A DNA stretch of 64,000 nucleotides from Hyphomicrobiales bacterium (GTDB taxonomy: Bacteria > Pseudomonadota > Alphaproteobacteria > Rhizobiales > Beijerinckiaceae). Of this stretch, positions 42,710 to 52,400 are shown piece after piece. The stretch spans positions 62,001 through 126,000 of the forward strand of contig JAIXSM010000079.1 in NCBI GenBank assembly GCA_027484655.1, given 5' to 3'. Positions within the stretch are counted from its first letter, which is position 1. Every line of letters begins with the position of its first letter. The notes under the pieces were generated by a model. The model worked only from the letters and a program-made list of their open reading frames with translations, made no database searches and was not told the DNA's origin. The translations under genes were made by a program, and so were the position numbers.

Positions 42710-43018
42710 TCAGTGCCGGCAGAACGTCTCGTACTGCGTGCGCATGCCGCCGTCGGGCTGGCGCACGGCGCGCGCCGCCACGCCGCAGCCGTCCGCATCG
42801 GGGCGCGACAGGCGAAGGCCGGGCGCGGGATGCAGGGCGCGCAGGTCGGCGCCCACGTCGGGCCGTTCGCCAGCGGGTATCGTGACCGTGCGCACAGTCC
42901 GCGTCGCCACCGGCTGGAAGGTGGATGCAGGCGCGCGGCCCCACGCCGCCACGGCGATGACAACGACAGGCCCCGCCACGAGCGCCACGATCAGGGTCTT
43001 GTGCAGCGTGCGTTCCAT
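42710..43018 (-). CDS. Small exported or membrane-anchored protein, 102 aa
   Basis: Unrecognised. It has a positively charged start, one hydrophobic segment (residues about 8-26) and a polar remainder with two Cys ('DGCGV' and 'TFCRH'), possibly an extracytoplasmic disulfide. GGAGG precedes the ATG. It lies upstream of the exonuclease gene on the same strand (64-nt gap), so it may share its transcript. Confidence 0.65.
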   Translation of the reverse strand: MERTLHKTLIVALVAGPVVVIAVAAWGRAPASTFQPVATRTVRTVTIPAGERPDVGADLRALHPAPGLRLSRPDADGCGVAARAVRQPDGGMRTQYETFCRH

Positions 43019-43159
43019 CGCAGCCTCCGCGGCGGCGCAAGCGCTTGCGTCCCGCCGTCATCCCCCTCTAATGCGCGGCGCCGCCTCGCACGCGACGCGC
43101 CCGCTGTGTTCCCAACGCCGTCGCCATCGCGAAGGTTTCTCGCCGACCAAGGGGTTTTG

Positions 43160-44068
43160 ATGAGCGCCAACGCCAGTTCCGGGGATCTGATCGCTGACCG
43201 GCGCTACGCCTGGGCTATGGGCGCCTTCGCCGAGCGCGATTTCGAGGCGGCGGCCGATCTGCTGGCCCAGACCATTGAGGCCGCGCCCCGGTGGGCGCCG
43301 GCGCACGCTGCGCTTGGCGACGCGCTCGCGAAGATGGGCAAAAACGCCGCCGCCGCGCAGGCCTATGCGCAGGCCGCCGCGCTCGATCTTGACGGCGTTC
43401 TCGGCGCCGACCTCAAGCGCGCGGCGCTGGGCGCGGATGCTGCGCCCCCGTCGGCGCCCGCAGCTTATGTGCGCGCCCTGTTCGACGAGTACGCGCCTCG
43501 CTTTGAAAGCCACCTGCGCGAGGCGCTCGCCTATCGCGGCCCTGAAATCCTCATGGACGCGTTGGCGCGCGTCCGCTCCCCCCGGTTTGCCCGCGTCCTC
43601 GATCTTGGCTGCGGCTCGGGCCTTATGGCGCGTCCGTTGCGCGATTGCGCCGACCATATCGCGGGCGTCGACCTGTCGCCGGCGATGGTGGAGCTGGCGC
43701 GGCGAACAGGGCTCTATGACAACGCCGAGACCGGCGACGTGACGGCGTTCCTCTCCGCTCAGGCGCCCGCCAGTTGCGATCTCGTCATCGCGGCCGATGT
43801 TTTCGTCTACATCGGCGATCTTGCCCCGGTGTTCGCGGCGGCGGCGCGTGCGTTGTCGTCTGGCGGACTGCTGGCGTTTACGGTTCAGAAGGGCGCGGGC
43901 GCCGATTGGGCGCTGGGCGCGGACCTGCGCTACGGCCACCGTCGCCAATACCTGCTCGCGCTGGCGACGGAGCATGGGTTTGCGCCGGCGCTCATCGAGG
44001 ATGCCTCGACCAGGCGTGACGCGGGCGCGGACGTGCCCGGTCTGGTCGGCGTGTTGGTCCGGACCTAG
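43160..44068 (+). CDS. TPR-containing class I SAM methyltransferase
   Basis: A 302-aa protein. Two TPR-like repeats occupy residues about 12-80 ('AFAERDFEAAADLLAQTIEAAPRWAPAHAALG' region), followed by a methyltransferase fold with 'VLDLGCGSGLMARPL' and 'CDLVIAADVFVYIGDL'. AAGGGG precedes the ATG. It sits 9 nt before the Lhr-type helicase gene and is probably in its operon. Target unknown. Confidence 0.88.
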   Translation: MSANASSGDLIADRRYAWAMGAFAERDFEAAADLLAQTIEAAPRWAPAHAALGDALAKMGKNAAAAQAYAQAAALDLDGVLGADLKRAALGADAAPPSAPAAYVRALFDEYAPRFESHLREALAYRGPEILMDALARVRSPRFARVLDLGCGSGLMARPLRDCADHIAGVDLSPAMVELARRTGLYDNAETGDVTAFLSAQAPASCDLVIAADVFVYIGDLAPVFAAAARALSSGGLLAFTVQKGAGADWALGADLRYGHRRQYLLALATEHGFAPALIEDASTRRDAGADVPGLVGVLVRT

Positions 44069-44077
44069 ATTGCGGAT

Positions 44078-46657
44078 GTGACCCGCCGCCCGCGCCTGCC
44101 CGCATTGCCAGAGGCCTTTGACCAGTGGTTCGCCGCCCGCGGCTGGACTGCGCGGCCGCACCAGTTGCAATTGCTGGCCCATGCGGCGCGCGGCGAGAGC
44201 GCGTTGCTGGTGGCGCCCACCGGCGCGGGCAAGACGCTCGCGGGGTTTCTGCCGAGCCTCATCGACATCGCTGGAACGCCGCGCCGCGCGCGCCGGGGCG
44301 GCGTGCACACGCTCTACATTTCGCCGCTGAAGGCGCTGGCTGTAGACGTGGCGCGCAATCTGGAAGCGCCGATCATCGATATGGGCCTGCCTGTCCGCGT
44401 GGAGACGCGCACCGGCGACACGCCGGCTTCGCGGCGGCAGCGGCAGCGCCGCGACCCGCCCGACATCTTGATGACGACGCCCGAGCAACTCGCGCTGCTG
44501 CTGGGCGGGCCGGATGCGCCGCATCTGTTTGGCGCCCTGCGCCGCGTGGTGCTGGATGAGTTGCACGCGCTCGTCACATCGAAACGCGGGGATCTTCTGG
44601 CGCTTGATCTCGCCCGGCTTCGAACGATTGCGCCAGGCCTTGCGGCGACGGGCCTCTCGGCAACCGTGCGCGATACGGACGAACTGCGGCGCTACCTGGT
44701 GGCGCAAGATGGATTGGCGCAGGATGCGTCGCGTCCCATGGCGGCTCTTGTCACCGCGCCGCCGGGCGCGCCGCCGGACCTCGCCATGCTCGACACGCGC
44801 GAACGGCTGCCGTGGTCTGGCCATGGCGCGGCGCACGCGATCAACGAGATTTATGCGGCCATCAAGGGCGCGAAGATGGCGCTTGTGTTCGTCAACACGC
44901 GCGCGCAGGCGGAAGCTGTCTTCCAGCAGCTCTGGTCCATCAACGAGGACGCGCTGCCCATCGCCCTGCACCATGGCTCGCTCGACGCAGGCCAGCGCCG
45001 CCGCGTGGAAGAGGCCATGGCGCAGGGCAAACTGAAGGGCGTCGTTTGCACGTCCACGCTGGATCTGGGCATCGACTGGGGCGATGTGGACCTCGTGCTC
45101 AACGTCGGCGCGCCGAAGGGATCGAGCCGGCTCATGCAGCGCATCGGCCGCGCCAATCATCGCCTTGATGAGCCTTCGCGGGCGATCCTCATTCCTGCGA
45201 ACCGCTTCGAGGTTCTTGAATGCCGCGCGGCCATCGACGCCGCGAACGAGGGCGCGCAGGATTCCCCGCCCCTGCGCACGGGCGCGCTCGACGTGCTCTG
45301 CCAGCACATTCTGGGCATGGCGTGCGCGCAGCCCTTCAACGCCGATGATCTCTATGCGGAAGTGATTTCCGCCGAACCGTATTCGCAGCTTGCGCGCGAG
45401 GATTTTGACGCGGCGCTCGATTTCGTCGCCACCGGCGGCTACGCGCTCAAAACCTATGACCGGTTCGCGAAAATCCGGCAGGGCAAGGATGGACTGTGGC
45501 GCGTCGCCAATCCGCGCGTGGCGCAAAGCTGGCGCATGAACGTCGGCACAATCGTCGAGTCCGACATGCTGAAGGTGCGTCTTGTGCGCGGCCGCGGCAA
45601 ACAGGCGCCGGCGCGCGCGTCGGGCGGTGGCGGCTTGCTGAATTATCCCGCGCGATTGCCGGGCCAGGCGGCGGGAAAGCCCGGGTACACCGGGCCTCTC
45701 GGCCGTGGCGGGCGCGTGCTGGGCGAGATCGAGGAGTATTTTCTGGAGACGCTCGCGCCCGGCGACACGTTCGTGTTCGGCGGCGAGATTCTGGCGCTGG
45801 AAGGCATTGTCGAGAACGAGGCGCTGGTTTCCCGCGCCCACGCGGACGCGCCCAAGGTTCCATCCTACGCGGGCGGCAAGTTTCCCCTGTCCACCTACCT
45901 CGCCGAGCGCGTGCGCAAACTGGTCTCCAACCCGCGCAACTGGAAGGCGCTGCCCGCGCAGGTCCGCGAGTGGCTGACGATCCAGAAGCGCGTCTCGCGT
46001 CTGCCCGCGCCCGGCGATCTTCTTGTGGAGACGTTTCCTCGCGGCGGGCGGTTCTATCTCGTCGCTTATCCGTTCGAAGGCCGCCTCGCGCACCAGACGC
46101 TCGGCATGTTGCTCACGCGGCGCATGGAGCGCATGGGGCTTCGCCCGCTGGGGTTTGTGGCCAGCGAATACGCGCTTGCCGTGTGGTCGCTGTCGGATGT
46201 GGCGGGCGTCTCCATGGATGCGCTGTTCAGCGAGGACATTCTGGGCGACGACCTCGAGGAATGGCTGCAGGAATCTGCGCTCATGAAGCGCACGTTCCGC
46301 ACCTGCGCCGTGATCGCCGGGCTGATCGAGCGGCGCTTTCCCGGCAAGGAGAAGACCGGCCGGCAGGTCACCATGTCCACCGATCTCGTCTACGACGTGC
46401 TGCGTCGCCACCAGCCCGATCATGTCTTGTTGCGCGCCGCCCGTGATGACGCCGCCACCGGGCTTCTCGACATCGCGCGGCTTTCAGCCCTGCTCTCGCG
46501 CATTCAGGGGCGAATCGTGCATGAAGCGCTTGAGCGCGTTTCGCCGCTCGCAGTCCCGGTGATGCTGGAAATCGGCCGGGAACCCGTCTACGGCGAAGCG
46601 CAGGATCACATTCTCGCCGAGGCTGCCGAAAGCCTCGTCGCGGAAGCCATGGGGTAG
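44078..46657 (+). CDS. Lhr-type DEXH-box helicase (ligase-associated DNA damage response)
   Basis: An 859-aa SF2 helicase. Walker A 'APTGAGKT' (residues 46-53), DELH box in 'VVLDELHAL', 'GLSATVRD', 'QRIGRANHR', then the winged-helix and Lhr-core domain ('GDTFVFGGEILALEGIVENEALVSR' in part, 'NPRNWKALP'). GTG start at 44078. A Gly/Pro/Ala-rich insert of about 38 residues interrupts the Lhr core near residues 510-548. Forms the damage-response set with the pdeM gene 3 nt downstream and the ligase/exonuclease pair. Confidence 0.95.
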   Translation: MTRRPRLPALPEAFDQWFAARGWTARPHQLQLLAHAARGESALLVAPTGAGKTLAGFLPSLIDIAGTPRRARRGGVHTLYISPLKALAVDVARNLEAPIIDMGLPVRVETRTGDTPASRRQRQRRDPPDILMTTPEQLALLLGGPDAPHLFGALRRVVLDELHALVTSKRGDLLALDLARLRTIAPGLAATGLSATVRDTDELRRYLVAQDGLAQDASRPMAALVTAPPGAPPDLAMLDTRERLPWSGHGAAHAINEIYAAIKGAKMALVFVNTRAQAEAVFQQLWSINEDALPIALHHGSLDAGQRRRVEEAMAQGKLKGVVCTSTLDLGIDWGDVDLVLNVGAPKGSSRLMQRIGRANHRLDEPSRAILIPANRFEVLECRAAIDAANEGAQDSPPLRTGALDVLCQHILGMACAQPFNADDLYAEVISAEPYSQLAREDFDAALDFVATGGYALKTYDRFAKIRQGKDGLWRVANPRVAQSWRMNVGTIVESDMLKVRLVRGRGKQAPARASGGGGLLNYPARLPGQAAGKPGYTGPLGRGGRVLGEIEEYFLETLAPGDTFVFGGEILALEGIVENEALVSRAHADAPKVPSYAGGKFPLSTYLAERVRKLVSNPRNWKALPAQVREWLTIQKRVSRLPAPGDLLVETFPRGGRFYLVAYPFEGRLAHQTLGMLLTRRMERMGLRPLGFVASEYALAVWSLSDVAGVSMDALFSEDILGDDLEEWLQESALMKRTFRTCAVIAGLIERRFPGKEKTGRQVTMSTDLVYDVLRRHQPDHVLLRAARDDAATGLLDIARLSALLSRIQGRIVHEALERVSPLAVPVMLEIGREPVYGEAQDHILAEAAESLVAEAMG

Positions 46658-46660
46658 GGC

Positions 46661-47371
46661 ATGAGGGGCGCCGCGCCGGCGATGCAGACGAAAGCGCCCA
46701 CATGCCTGACGCTGGGCGGGGTCGAGTTCGTCGCCGATGTGTCGGGCGCCTTGTTTCACGAGGCCGAGCGGCTGCTCATTGTCGCGGACCTGCATCTGGA
46801 AAAGGGCTCCGCCTACGCCGCGCGCCGCGTGCTGCTGCCGCCCTATGACACCGCAGCCACGCTCGCCCGCCTTGCGGAGACAGCCCGGCGCCTCGCCCCC
46901 CGCGCGATCGTTGCGCTGGGCGATTCCTTTCATGATGTGCGCGCGGGCGAGCGCATGGCTGACGCGGATCGCCAGACGCTGGCCGATCTTCAGCGCGGGC
47001 GGGATTTTCTCTGGATCGCGGGCAACCATGATCCTGAGGCGCCTGCGTTCGCTGGCGGCGAGCGACGCGAGACGCTGTCGTTCCGGGGCCTCATGTTGCG
47101 CCATGAGCCCATGGCGGGGGCGGGCGGGGAAATCGCGGGGCACCTGCACCCGGTCGCACGGGTGGTGACGCGCAGCGGCGGGGTGCGGCGGCGCTGCTTC
47201 GTCAGCGACGGCGTGCGCTGTGTGATGCCCGCGTTCGGCGCCTACGCCGGCGGGCTCAACATCCGCGATCCCGCGTTCGCGCCGCTCTTTGGCGAAAGTC
47301 CGATCATCGCCCACGTGCTGGGTCGCAGCGGCGTGTACGGCGTCGGCGCGCATGTGTGCCGGCCGGATTGA
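46661..47371 (+). CDS. pdeM: Ligase-associated DNA damage response endonuclease PdeM
   Basis: A 236-aa calcineurin-like metallophosphoesterase. Metal ligands are in 'IVADLHLEKG', 'ALGDSFHD', 'WIAGNHDP' and 'GEIAGHLHP'. It follows the Lhr-type helicase gene with a 3-nt gap, the arrangement that defines the family. Members are thought to cut DNA or RNA in damage repair. Confidence 0.94.
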   Translation: MRGAAPAMQTKAPTCLTLGGVEFVADVSGALFHEAERLLIVADLHLEKGSAYAARRVLLPPYDTAATLARLAETARRLAPRAIVALGDSFHDVRAGERMADADRQTLADLQRGRDFLWIAGNHDPEAPAFAGGERRETLSFRGLMLRHEPMAGAGGEIAGHLHPVARVVTRSGGVRRRCFVSDGVRCVMPAFGAYAGGLNIRDPAFAPLFGESPIIAHVLGRSGVYGVGAHVCRPD

Positions 47372-47392
47372 ACTACGCGACCTTGTTGGATT

Positions 47393-47557
47393 TCAGCTGC
47401 GGGGCCGCTCTTTGCTCGCAGGCGCCTTAGGCCGGCCACGAAGTTTGCTTTGCAACGAGGCTGGCAGTGTCTCGAACGGCTTGAGATCTGCGGCGTCAAG
47501 CCTCGACAGGTCCGGGACTTCGCCGTTCTCATCGATCACGTTCTTGCGCGAAGCCAT
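47393..47557 (-). pseudogene. Truncated BrnA/DUF4415-like antitoxin, 54 aa
   Basis: Reads 'LPASLQSKLRGRPKAPASKERP' (parts) near its end, the segment that in BrnA-type antitoxins leads into the ribbon-helix-helix motif; here TGA stops the frame just after, and a shifted frame continues for about nine codons only. A ribosome site (AAGGGATGAAGC before ATG) and an upstream dyad remain. No BrnT toxin gene is present: only 75 bp separate it from the next gene. Probably a decayed antitoxin or a very small active protein. Confidence 0.55.
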
Positions 47558-47571
47558 GCTTCATCCCTTCC

Positions 47572-47589
47572 CGTGAATTTGTTTTCACG
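47572..47589. promoter_or_regulatory. 6-bp dyad upstream of truncated antitoxin
   Basis: CGTGAA-TTTGTT-TTCACG, 15 nt before the ATG at 47557, at the position of an autoregulatory operator. A TTGACA hexamer occurs about 30 nt further upstream on the same strand. Antitoxins usually repress their own promoter by binding such dyads; here this is inference. Confidence 0.4.
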
Positions 47590-47632
47590 ACGCTGATGAA
47601 CTGATGGCTTGAGCCTGTCAATGATGGGCCGC

Positions 47633-48388
47633 TCAATCCCGCCGGAAGATCACGCTCGCCAGCCAGCCGATCAGCACGGCGATCAGCGCGCACGCGGCGC
47701 CGTACAGAACCGGCGTGCGGTGGGCCGCCTCCGCCACCCACTGCTCCACCGCGAACTTCGAGACGGCGAAACGCATGTTCGAGCGTGCGGCCAGCGCCCC
47801 GTCCGAGAACAGGGCGACCTCCACGTCGTAGACGCCAAGCGGCGCGGCGCCCGGCAGTTCCACCTGCGCCTGAAAAACGGTGGGCGAGATGAACCGCACC
47901 GCGCGGTCGTTATCAGTGAACAGGCCCTGATCGCGGCGCAGGCGCTGCAGCGCCTCCCGGAACACGGGATCGTTGGCCTGCCGCGCCGCGGTCTGCTGCG
48001 GGATCAGCGCGTCGATGCCGATGCGCAGGTCGTCGCGCACCTCGGCGGTGGCGATCTGCTCCAGCGGCCGGTTGGCGACCACCGAGATGAACGACGGAAT
48101 CGCGATGTAGCGGCGGGCGTCGAGGTTGAGCCAGAGCGGTCCCCACTGCTCCTTGCGTCGCACGGTGACGGCGCCGCGCGGGCCGCGCACGCTCACCACC
48201 ACGTCGTAGCCCGACTTCGGCCGCAGGCTCGCGCCGGGCTCGATCACGCCGAACACGGCGATCCGCTCGCCGGTGAAGTTCGACAGGATCGGCACGTTGT
48301 CGGTCGACAGCGACGTCACAAGGCCCTGCGCCGACGCCATGGCGGGGGCCAGCAGCAGGAAGAGTAGTGCGAGGAGGGCGCGCCTCAT
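47633..48388 (-). CDS. TIGR02186 family transmembrane protein
   Basis: A 251-aa protein: signal peptide ending 'AMASAQG', an extracytoplasmic beta-rich domain of about 190 residues, and a C-terminal membrane anchor ('GAACALIAVLIGWLASVIF' in part) with a short basic tail. The family almost always accompanies a TauE/SafE permease, as here, where the genes overlap by 4 nt (ATGA). A role in sulfur-oxyanion transport is inferred from that partnership. Confidence 0.88.
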   Translation of the reverse strand: MRRALLALLFLLLAPAMASAQGLVTSLSTDNVPILSNFTGERIAVFGVIEPGASLRPKSGYDVVVSVRGPRGAVTVRRKEQWGPLWLNLDARRYIAIPSFISVVANRPLEQIATAEVRDDLRIGIDALIPQQTAARQANDPVFREALQRLRRDQGLFTDNDRAVRFISPTVFQAQVELPGAAPLGVYDVEVALFSDGALAARSNMRFAVSKFAVEQWVAEAAHRTPVLYGAACALIAVLIGWLASVIFRRD

Positions 48389-49311
48389 CGCACCGTCTCC
48401 GTTGGCGTGGCGGAGAACGGTTCGCGCGGCTGCGTGAACACATCTGCGGCGAAGCGGGCGGCGACAAGGAGAATCAGCAGGCCGAGCAGCAGGCGGAAGT
48501 ATTCGCCCCGCAGGTTGGCGCCCGCCCGGGCGCCGAACTGGGCGCCGAACACGCCGCCCACCATCAGCAGCAGCGCCAGAAACAGGTCCACGGACTGGTT
48601 GCTCGCCGCGTGGAACACGGTCGCCGCCATCATCGTGAACAGGATCTGGAACAGGCTCGTCCCCACCACGACGTGGGCGGGCACGCGGAAGATGTAGATG
48701 AGCGCGGGCACAAGGATAAAGCCGCCGCCGATGCCCAGCACCGCGCCCGCAAAGCCGATGAGCGCCGCGATCCCGACGAGGGGAATCGCGCTCACATACA
48801 TGCCGGCGCGGTGAAACCGCATCTTGAGCGGCAGGCCCTCGAACCAGCGATGCTGTCCCGCAAGGCGCTTGCGCGTGGTCTTGCCCAGCCGCGCCGCAAA
48901 GACAGCGCGCGCGCTTTCGATGAACACCAGCACGCCGACGACGCCGAGCAGCGTCACGTAGGACATCGTGATGACTGTTTCGAGCTGCCCCAGCCTGCGC
49001 ATCTGGTTGAAGAACAGCACGCCAAGCGCGGTGCCCACGAGGCCGCCGGCCAGCAGCACGTAGCCCAGCTTGAAGTCGATGGCGCGCCGTCGCCAGTAGG
49101 CGAGGGAGCCTGTCATGGACGAAGCTGCGATCTGCGGCCCTTGCGTGGCAACCGCCACTGCGGCGGGAATGCCGACAAAGATCAGCAGGGGCGTGAGCAG
49201 AAAACCGCCGCCGATCCCGAACATGCCCGAGATGAAGCCCACCGCGACGCCCATCCCGAGGATGAGAAACATGTCGATGGGCATTTCGGCGATCGGAAGA
49301 TAGATATCCAC
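48385..49311 (-). CDS. TauE/SafE-family sulfite/organosulfonate permease
   Basis: A 308-aa membrane protein with two homologous halves, each with the family Gly-rich motif ('GMFGIGGGFLLTPLL' near residue 30; 'GAVLGIGGGFILVPAL' near residue 195). GTG at 49311 is favoured because the alternative TTG at 49356 lies inside a dispersed repeat. Partner is the TIGR02186 gene. Confidence 0.9.
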   Translation of the reverse strand: MDIYLPIAEMPIDMFLILGMGVAVGFISGMFGIGGGFLLTPLLIFVGIPAAVAVATQGPQIAASSMTGSLAYWRRRAIDFKLGYVLLAGGLVGTALGVLFFNQMRRLGQLETVITMSYVTLLGVVGVLVFIESARAVFAARLGKTTRKRLAGQHRWFEGLPLKMRFHRAGMYVSAIPLVGIAALIGFAGAVLGIGGGFILVPALIYIFRVPAHVVVGTSLFQILFTMMAATVFHAASNQSVDLFLALLLMVGGVFGAQFGARAGANLRGEYFRLLLGLLILLVAARFAADVFTQPREPFSATPTETVR

Positions 49312-49340
49312 GCGCTTGCACCCATGCTCCAGCGACGCAC

Positions 49341-49442
49341 CCAGAGCGGAAAGCAACCTGATGGCGTCAGGCCGTCCGCCCTAGATTCTTTTTTCTCGCA
49401 TTTTCTTACGTCCAACCGGCATCCACTTGGCCGGAAAATGCT
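49341..49442 (-). repeat. Bipartite palindromic repeat, copy 2
   Basis: Reverse-complement copy of the element at 36803-36900. The 46-nt module (49397-49442) matches copy 1 at most positions, and the adjoining GCGGACG...CAGGTTG...CCGCTC hairpin module is also shared. It lies immediately upstream of the TauE-type gene. Confidence 0.75.
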
Positions 49443-49496
49443 CTTGCGCAAGCGTTGAAGCAAGGATGGACGCGGCGCGTCAACCCGCGTCGCGCA

Positions 49497-52400
49497 TCAC
49501 ATCCCGGAAATCCGCTGCGGGCGCTGGGACGCCGTGGGCCCCGGCGCCGTCGTGGGCTTTTGCGATGTCGCCCAGCCGCCTTCCGGCTCCTGCGTGTCGT
49601 TGCTGGCGCGCTCGGCGGGGCGCGGGCGGAACGCCTGATGGATGGATCGCGCCTGCGCGAGCTGGCGCGCGTCAAGCCGCGCGGCCACTTCCTTGAGCTT
49701 GGCGACCGAGTCCGCGTCGCCCTGGGCTGCGGCCGCCGCGAACCATGCGTGGCTCTGCACAAGATTCTGCTGGATCCCAAGGCCGCGGGCGAGAAGCACC
49801 GCGATGTTGTACTGACTGTCGCGCACACCGTGCTCGGCGGCGAGCTTGAACCACCGCGCGGCGTTCACGTAATCGGGCTGCCCACGGACGCCTTCCGCCA
49901 GCAATGATCCGAGGTTGTGCATCGCCTTGATGTTGCCGCGCTCGGCGGCCGCCTGATAAAGCGCGCGCGCCCGCTCCAGGTCGCGTTGGACGCCGGAGCC
50001 TTTTTCAAAGAGCACGCCAAGGCGGTATTGCGCCGGGGCGAAGTTCTGGCTGGCCGCTTTCTGGAACCAGTCCGCGGCCTTTGCGAAATCGCGGGGCCCG
50101 TTGCGGCCGTCGGCGAGGCGCGAGCCGAGTTCGAATTGCGCGCCGGCGACGCCGGCTGAGGCGAGCGCCACCGGGTCGCGCGTGGCTGCGGGCGGATTGG
50201 ACGTCGCGGGCGGCAAGCTGCTCACCGGCGTCATGTCCACAGGCGGTTTGGCCTCGACGAGTCTCGCTGGCGCGCGCGCGGGTTCGACTGCCGGCGGCTC
50301 GGACGGGGCGGCGATAGGTTCGCTGGCCCGGAGCGCCGTCTTGTCGGTCGTCTTGTCGGCCGCCTGCGCGGGGGCGTCGACGGGCGTTGATGGGCGCTCA
50401 GGAGCAACGACGCTGGAAGTGCGCTGGGGCGGCTGTGGCGAGGCGCCCGGGCCGGGAATGAACGGTCGGATGAACTGCCAGCCTACGACGATGAAGGCGA
50501 CCACGGCGACACCCATCAGCAGGCTTTGGCGAACCCGGCGAAGGGGCGAAGCCGCCTCGCCGGCGGCCTCCGAGGCGTCGTCTGGCGCGGCCTTGCTGCT
50601 GGAGGCCCCGTGTTGGGCGTCCTCGAGCTTGGCGCCGCCCGCTTGCTGGGCGCGCCGCACCGCGGCGATAAAGTTCGCCTGGGCGCTGGCGGCCGGGGGG
50701 TCGTCCGCGGTCAGGCGCGCACTCGCGGCCTGCCGGGCGGAGGGCTTGCCGGCGCCGGGCTCCAGCAGGAAATCGTTATCATCGCCCACGCTGATGCGCT
50801 GGGCCGTCGATCCGGCGGGCGCCATGGCGCGGGGCGCCGGAGCAGGCTCGGGCGCGACCGGCGGCGGGGTCGTCTCGCTTGATCCGAAGTTCAGCTCTAC
50901 GGATGGGCGGTAGCCGGCGAGGCCCCCTTCCGCGCTGCGATCAGGGGCGCGCTGTTCGGGCTTCGGTTCAGGGGGCGCGCTCCTGCGCACCGCGCCGCTG
51001 CTCTCCAGCAGCGAAAGCCGATCCGCGACCTTTTCCAGCGCGTCGTGAACGGCGCTCAGGGTCTCGCTGGTGCGTTTGTCGGCGCTTTGCTGCAACTCAC
51101 GCAGGTCGGCTATTTCCTGTTCGAGCCCTTCATTGCGGGGCTGGGATGTTGCGCTCGCGACCTGCGCGAGGGCTTCCTGCGCCGCCTTGCGCGCGGCGAT
51201 CTCCGCGCTCGTGTGTGCTGCTTCGCGCAACTCGGCGATCTGCGCGTTGATGTCCTGGAGCGATCGCTCCATCATGCTGGCGTCGGCGGCGCTTCCGGAA
51301 TAGGCGAGGCGTTCGTGGATCGCCTCGACCATCAGCTCGATCCGCGCGGGATCGAACGTCGGCCGCGTCTCCAGCCTTTCGGTGAGCTCCGCGAGCCGGT
51401 GATCCAGCCCCGCCAGCGAGGCCGATGAGGCGCCCTCGCGCACCGCCCGCTCGAAGCGTTCAGCCAGCAGGCGAACGGTCTCCTGCACCTGCTCGGCGGC
51501 GCGGCGCGAGATTGGCCCGTCCAGTCGTTCCGCCAGCGCCTCCATCATTCGCTCAAGGCGGGCGGCGCTGTCGTCGGCGCGGGCGGGGGCCTCAAGGTGG
51601 GTCGTGAGCCGGGCGAGCTGCGTCCGCATGGCTGCCAGCACCTGCGGGTCGGCTGACTCCGCGACCGCCTGCTCCAGCCTGTGGCTGAGATCCTCAATCG
51701 CCGCCCGCACTTCGGGAACGTCGATCCCCTGCTCCAGACGCTCGGCGAGCGCCTCCATAGCCGATCCAAGGCGCGACGTGTCGAGATCGGTCCGAAGCCG
51801 CGAGTCAAGGTGGGCTTCGACTGCGCTCAGTGTCGCCTCGATGCGTCCCAGTTCCGGCACGCGTTCGGCGAGGTCGCGGTGCATGGCGTCGAGCCGCTCA
51901 TCCATCCTCTCGAACTGTCGCGAAATATCGCGCTCGCTGACCGTCTCGTCGACGCGCTTGCTTAACTCATCAAGACGCTCGTCCAGCGCAGAGAACGCCT
52001 GGCCCGGGTGATTGCGCGCGATGTCGGCGCGGATGTGTTCAATGGCCTGGCATACAGCCTCAAGGCCGGCGGCGTCCTGACCGCGTTGCGCGATGAGGCT
52101 GAGGCGCTCGCCAAACTCGTGGACGCTCTGCTCGATGAGCGCGAGGTGGCCGCTGCTCTGCGCGGCGCTTTCGAGGACGCTGCGGATCTCGGCGGTCTGT
52201 TCGAGGATGGCGGCCAGCGTTCGGTGATCGAGGCGGGCCTCCGAGAGCGATTGAACCGCCCGCGCGATAGAGCCCAACCGCTCATCGATCACTTCAAGCG
52301 CGCCTGTCGGCGCTGCATCGAGCAGCGTTCGCTTCAGGTCGCCCACCATGGCTTCGACCGGTCCGATAAACCGGTCGATGAGACCTTCGCCGCGCGCGTC

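Noticed and set aside
43058..46423. Very long open frame (1121 codons) on the minus strand opposite the methyltransferase and helicase genes
   Set aside because: Shadow of high-GC coding sequence: it lies antisense to genes with full helicase and methyltransferase motifs, is Arg/His/Ala-rich and has no domain signature.
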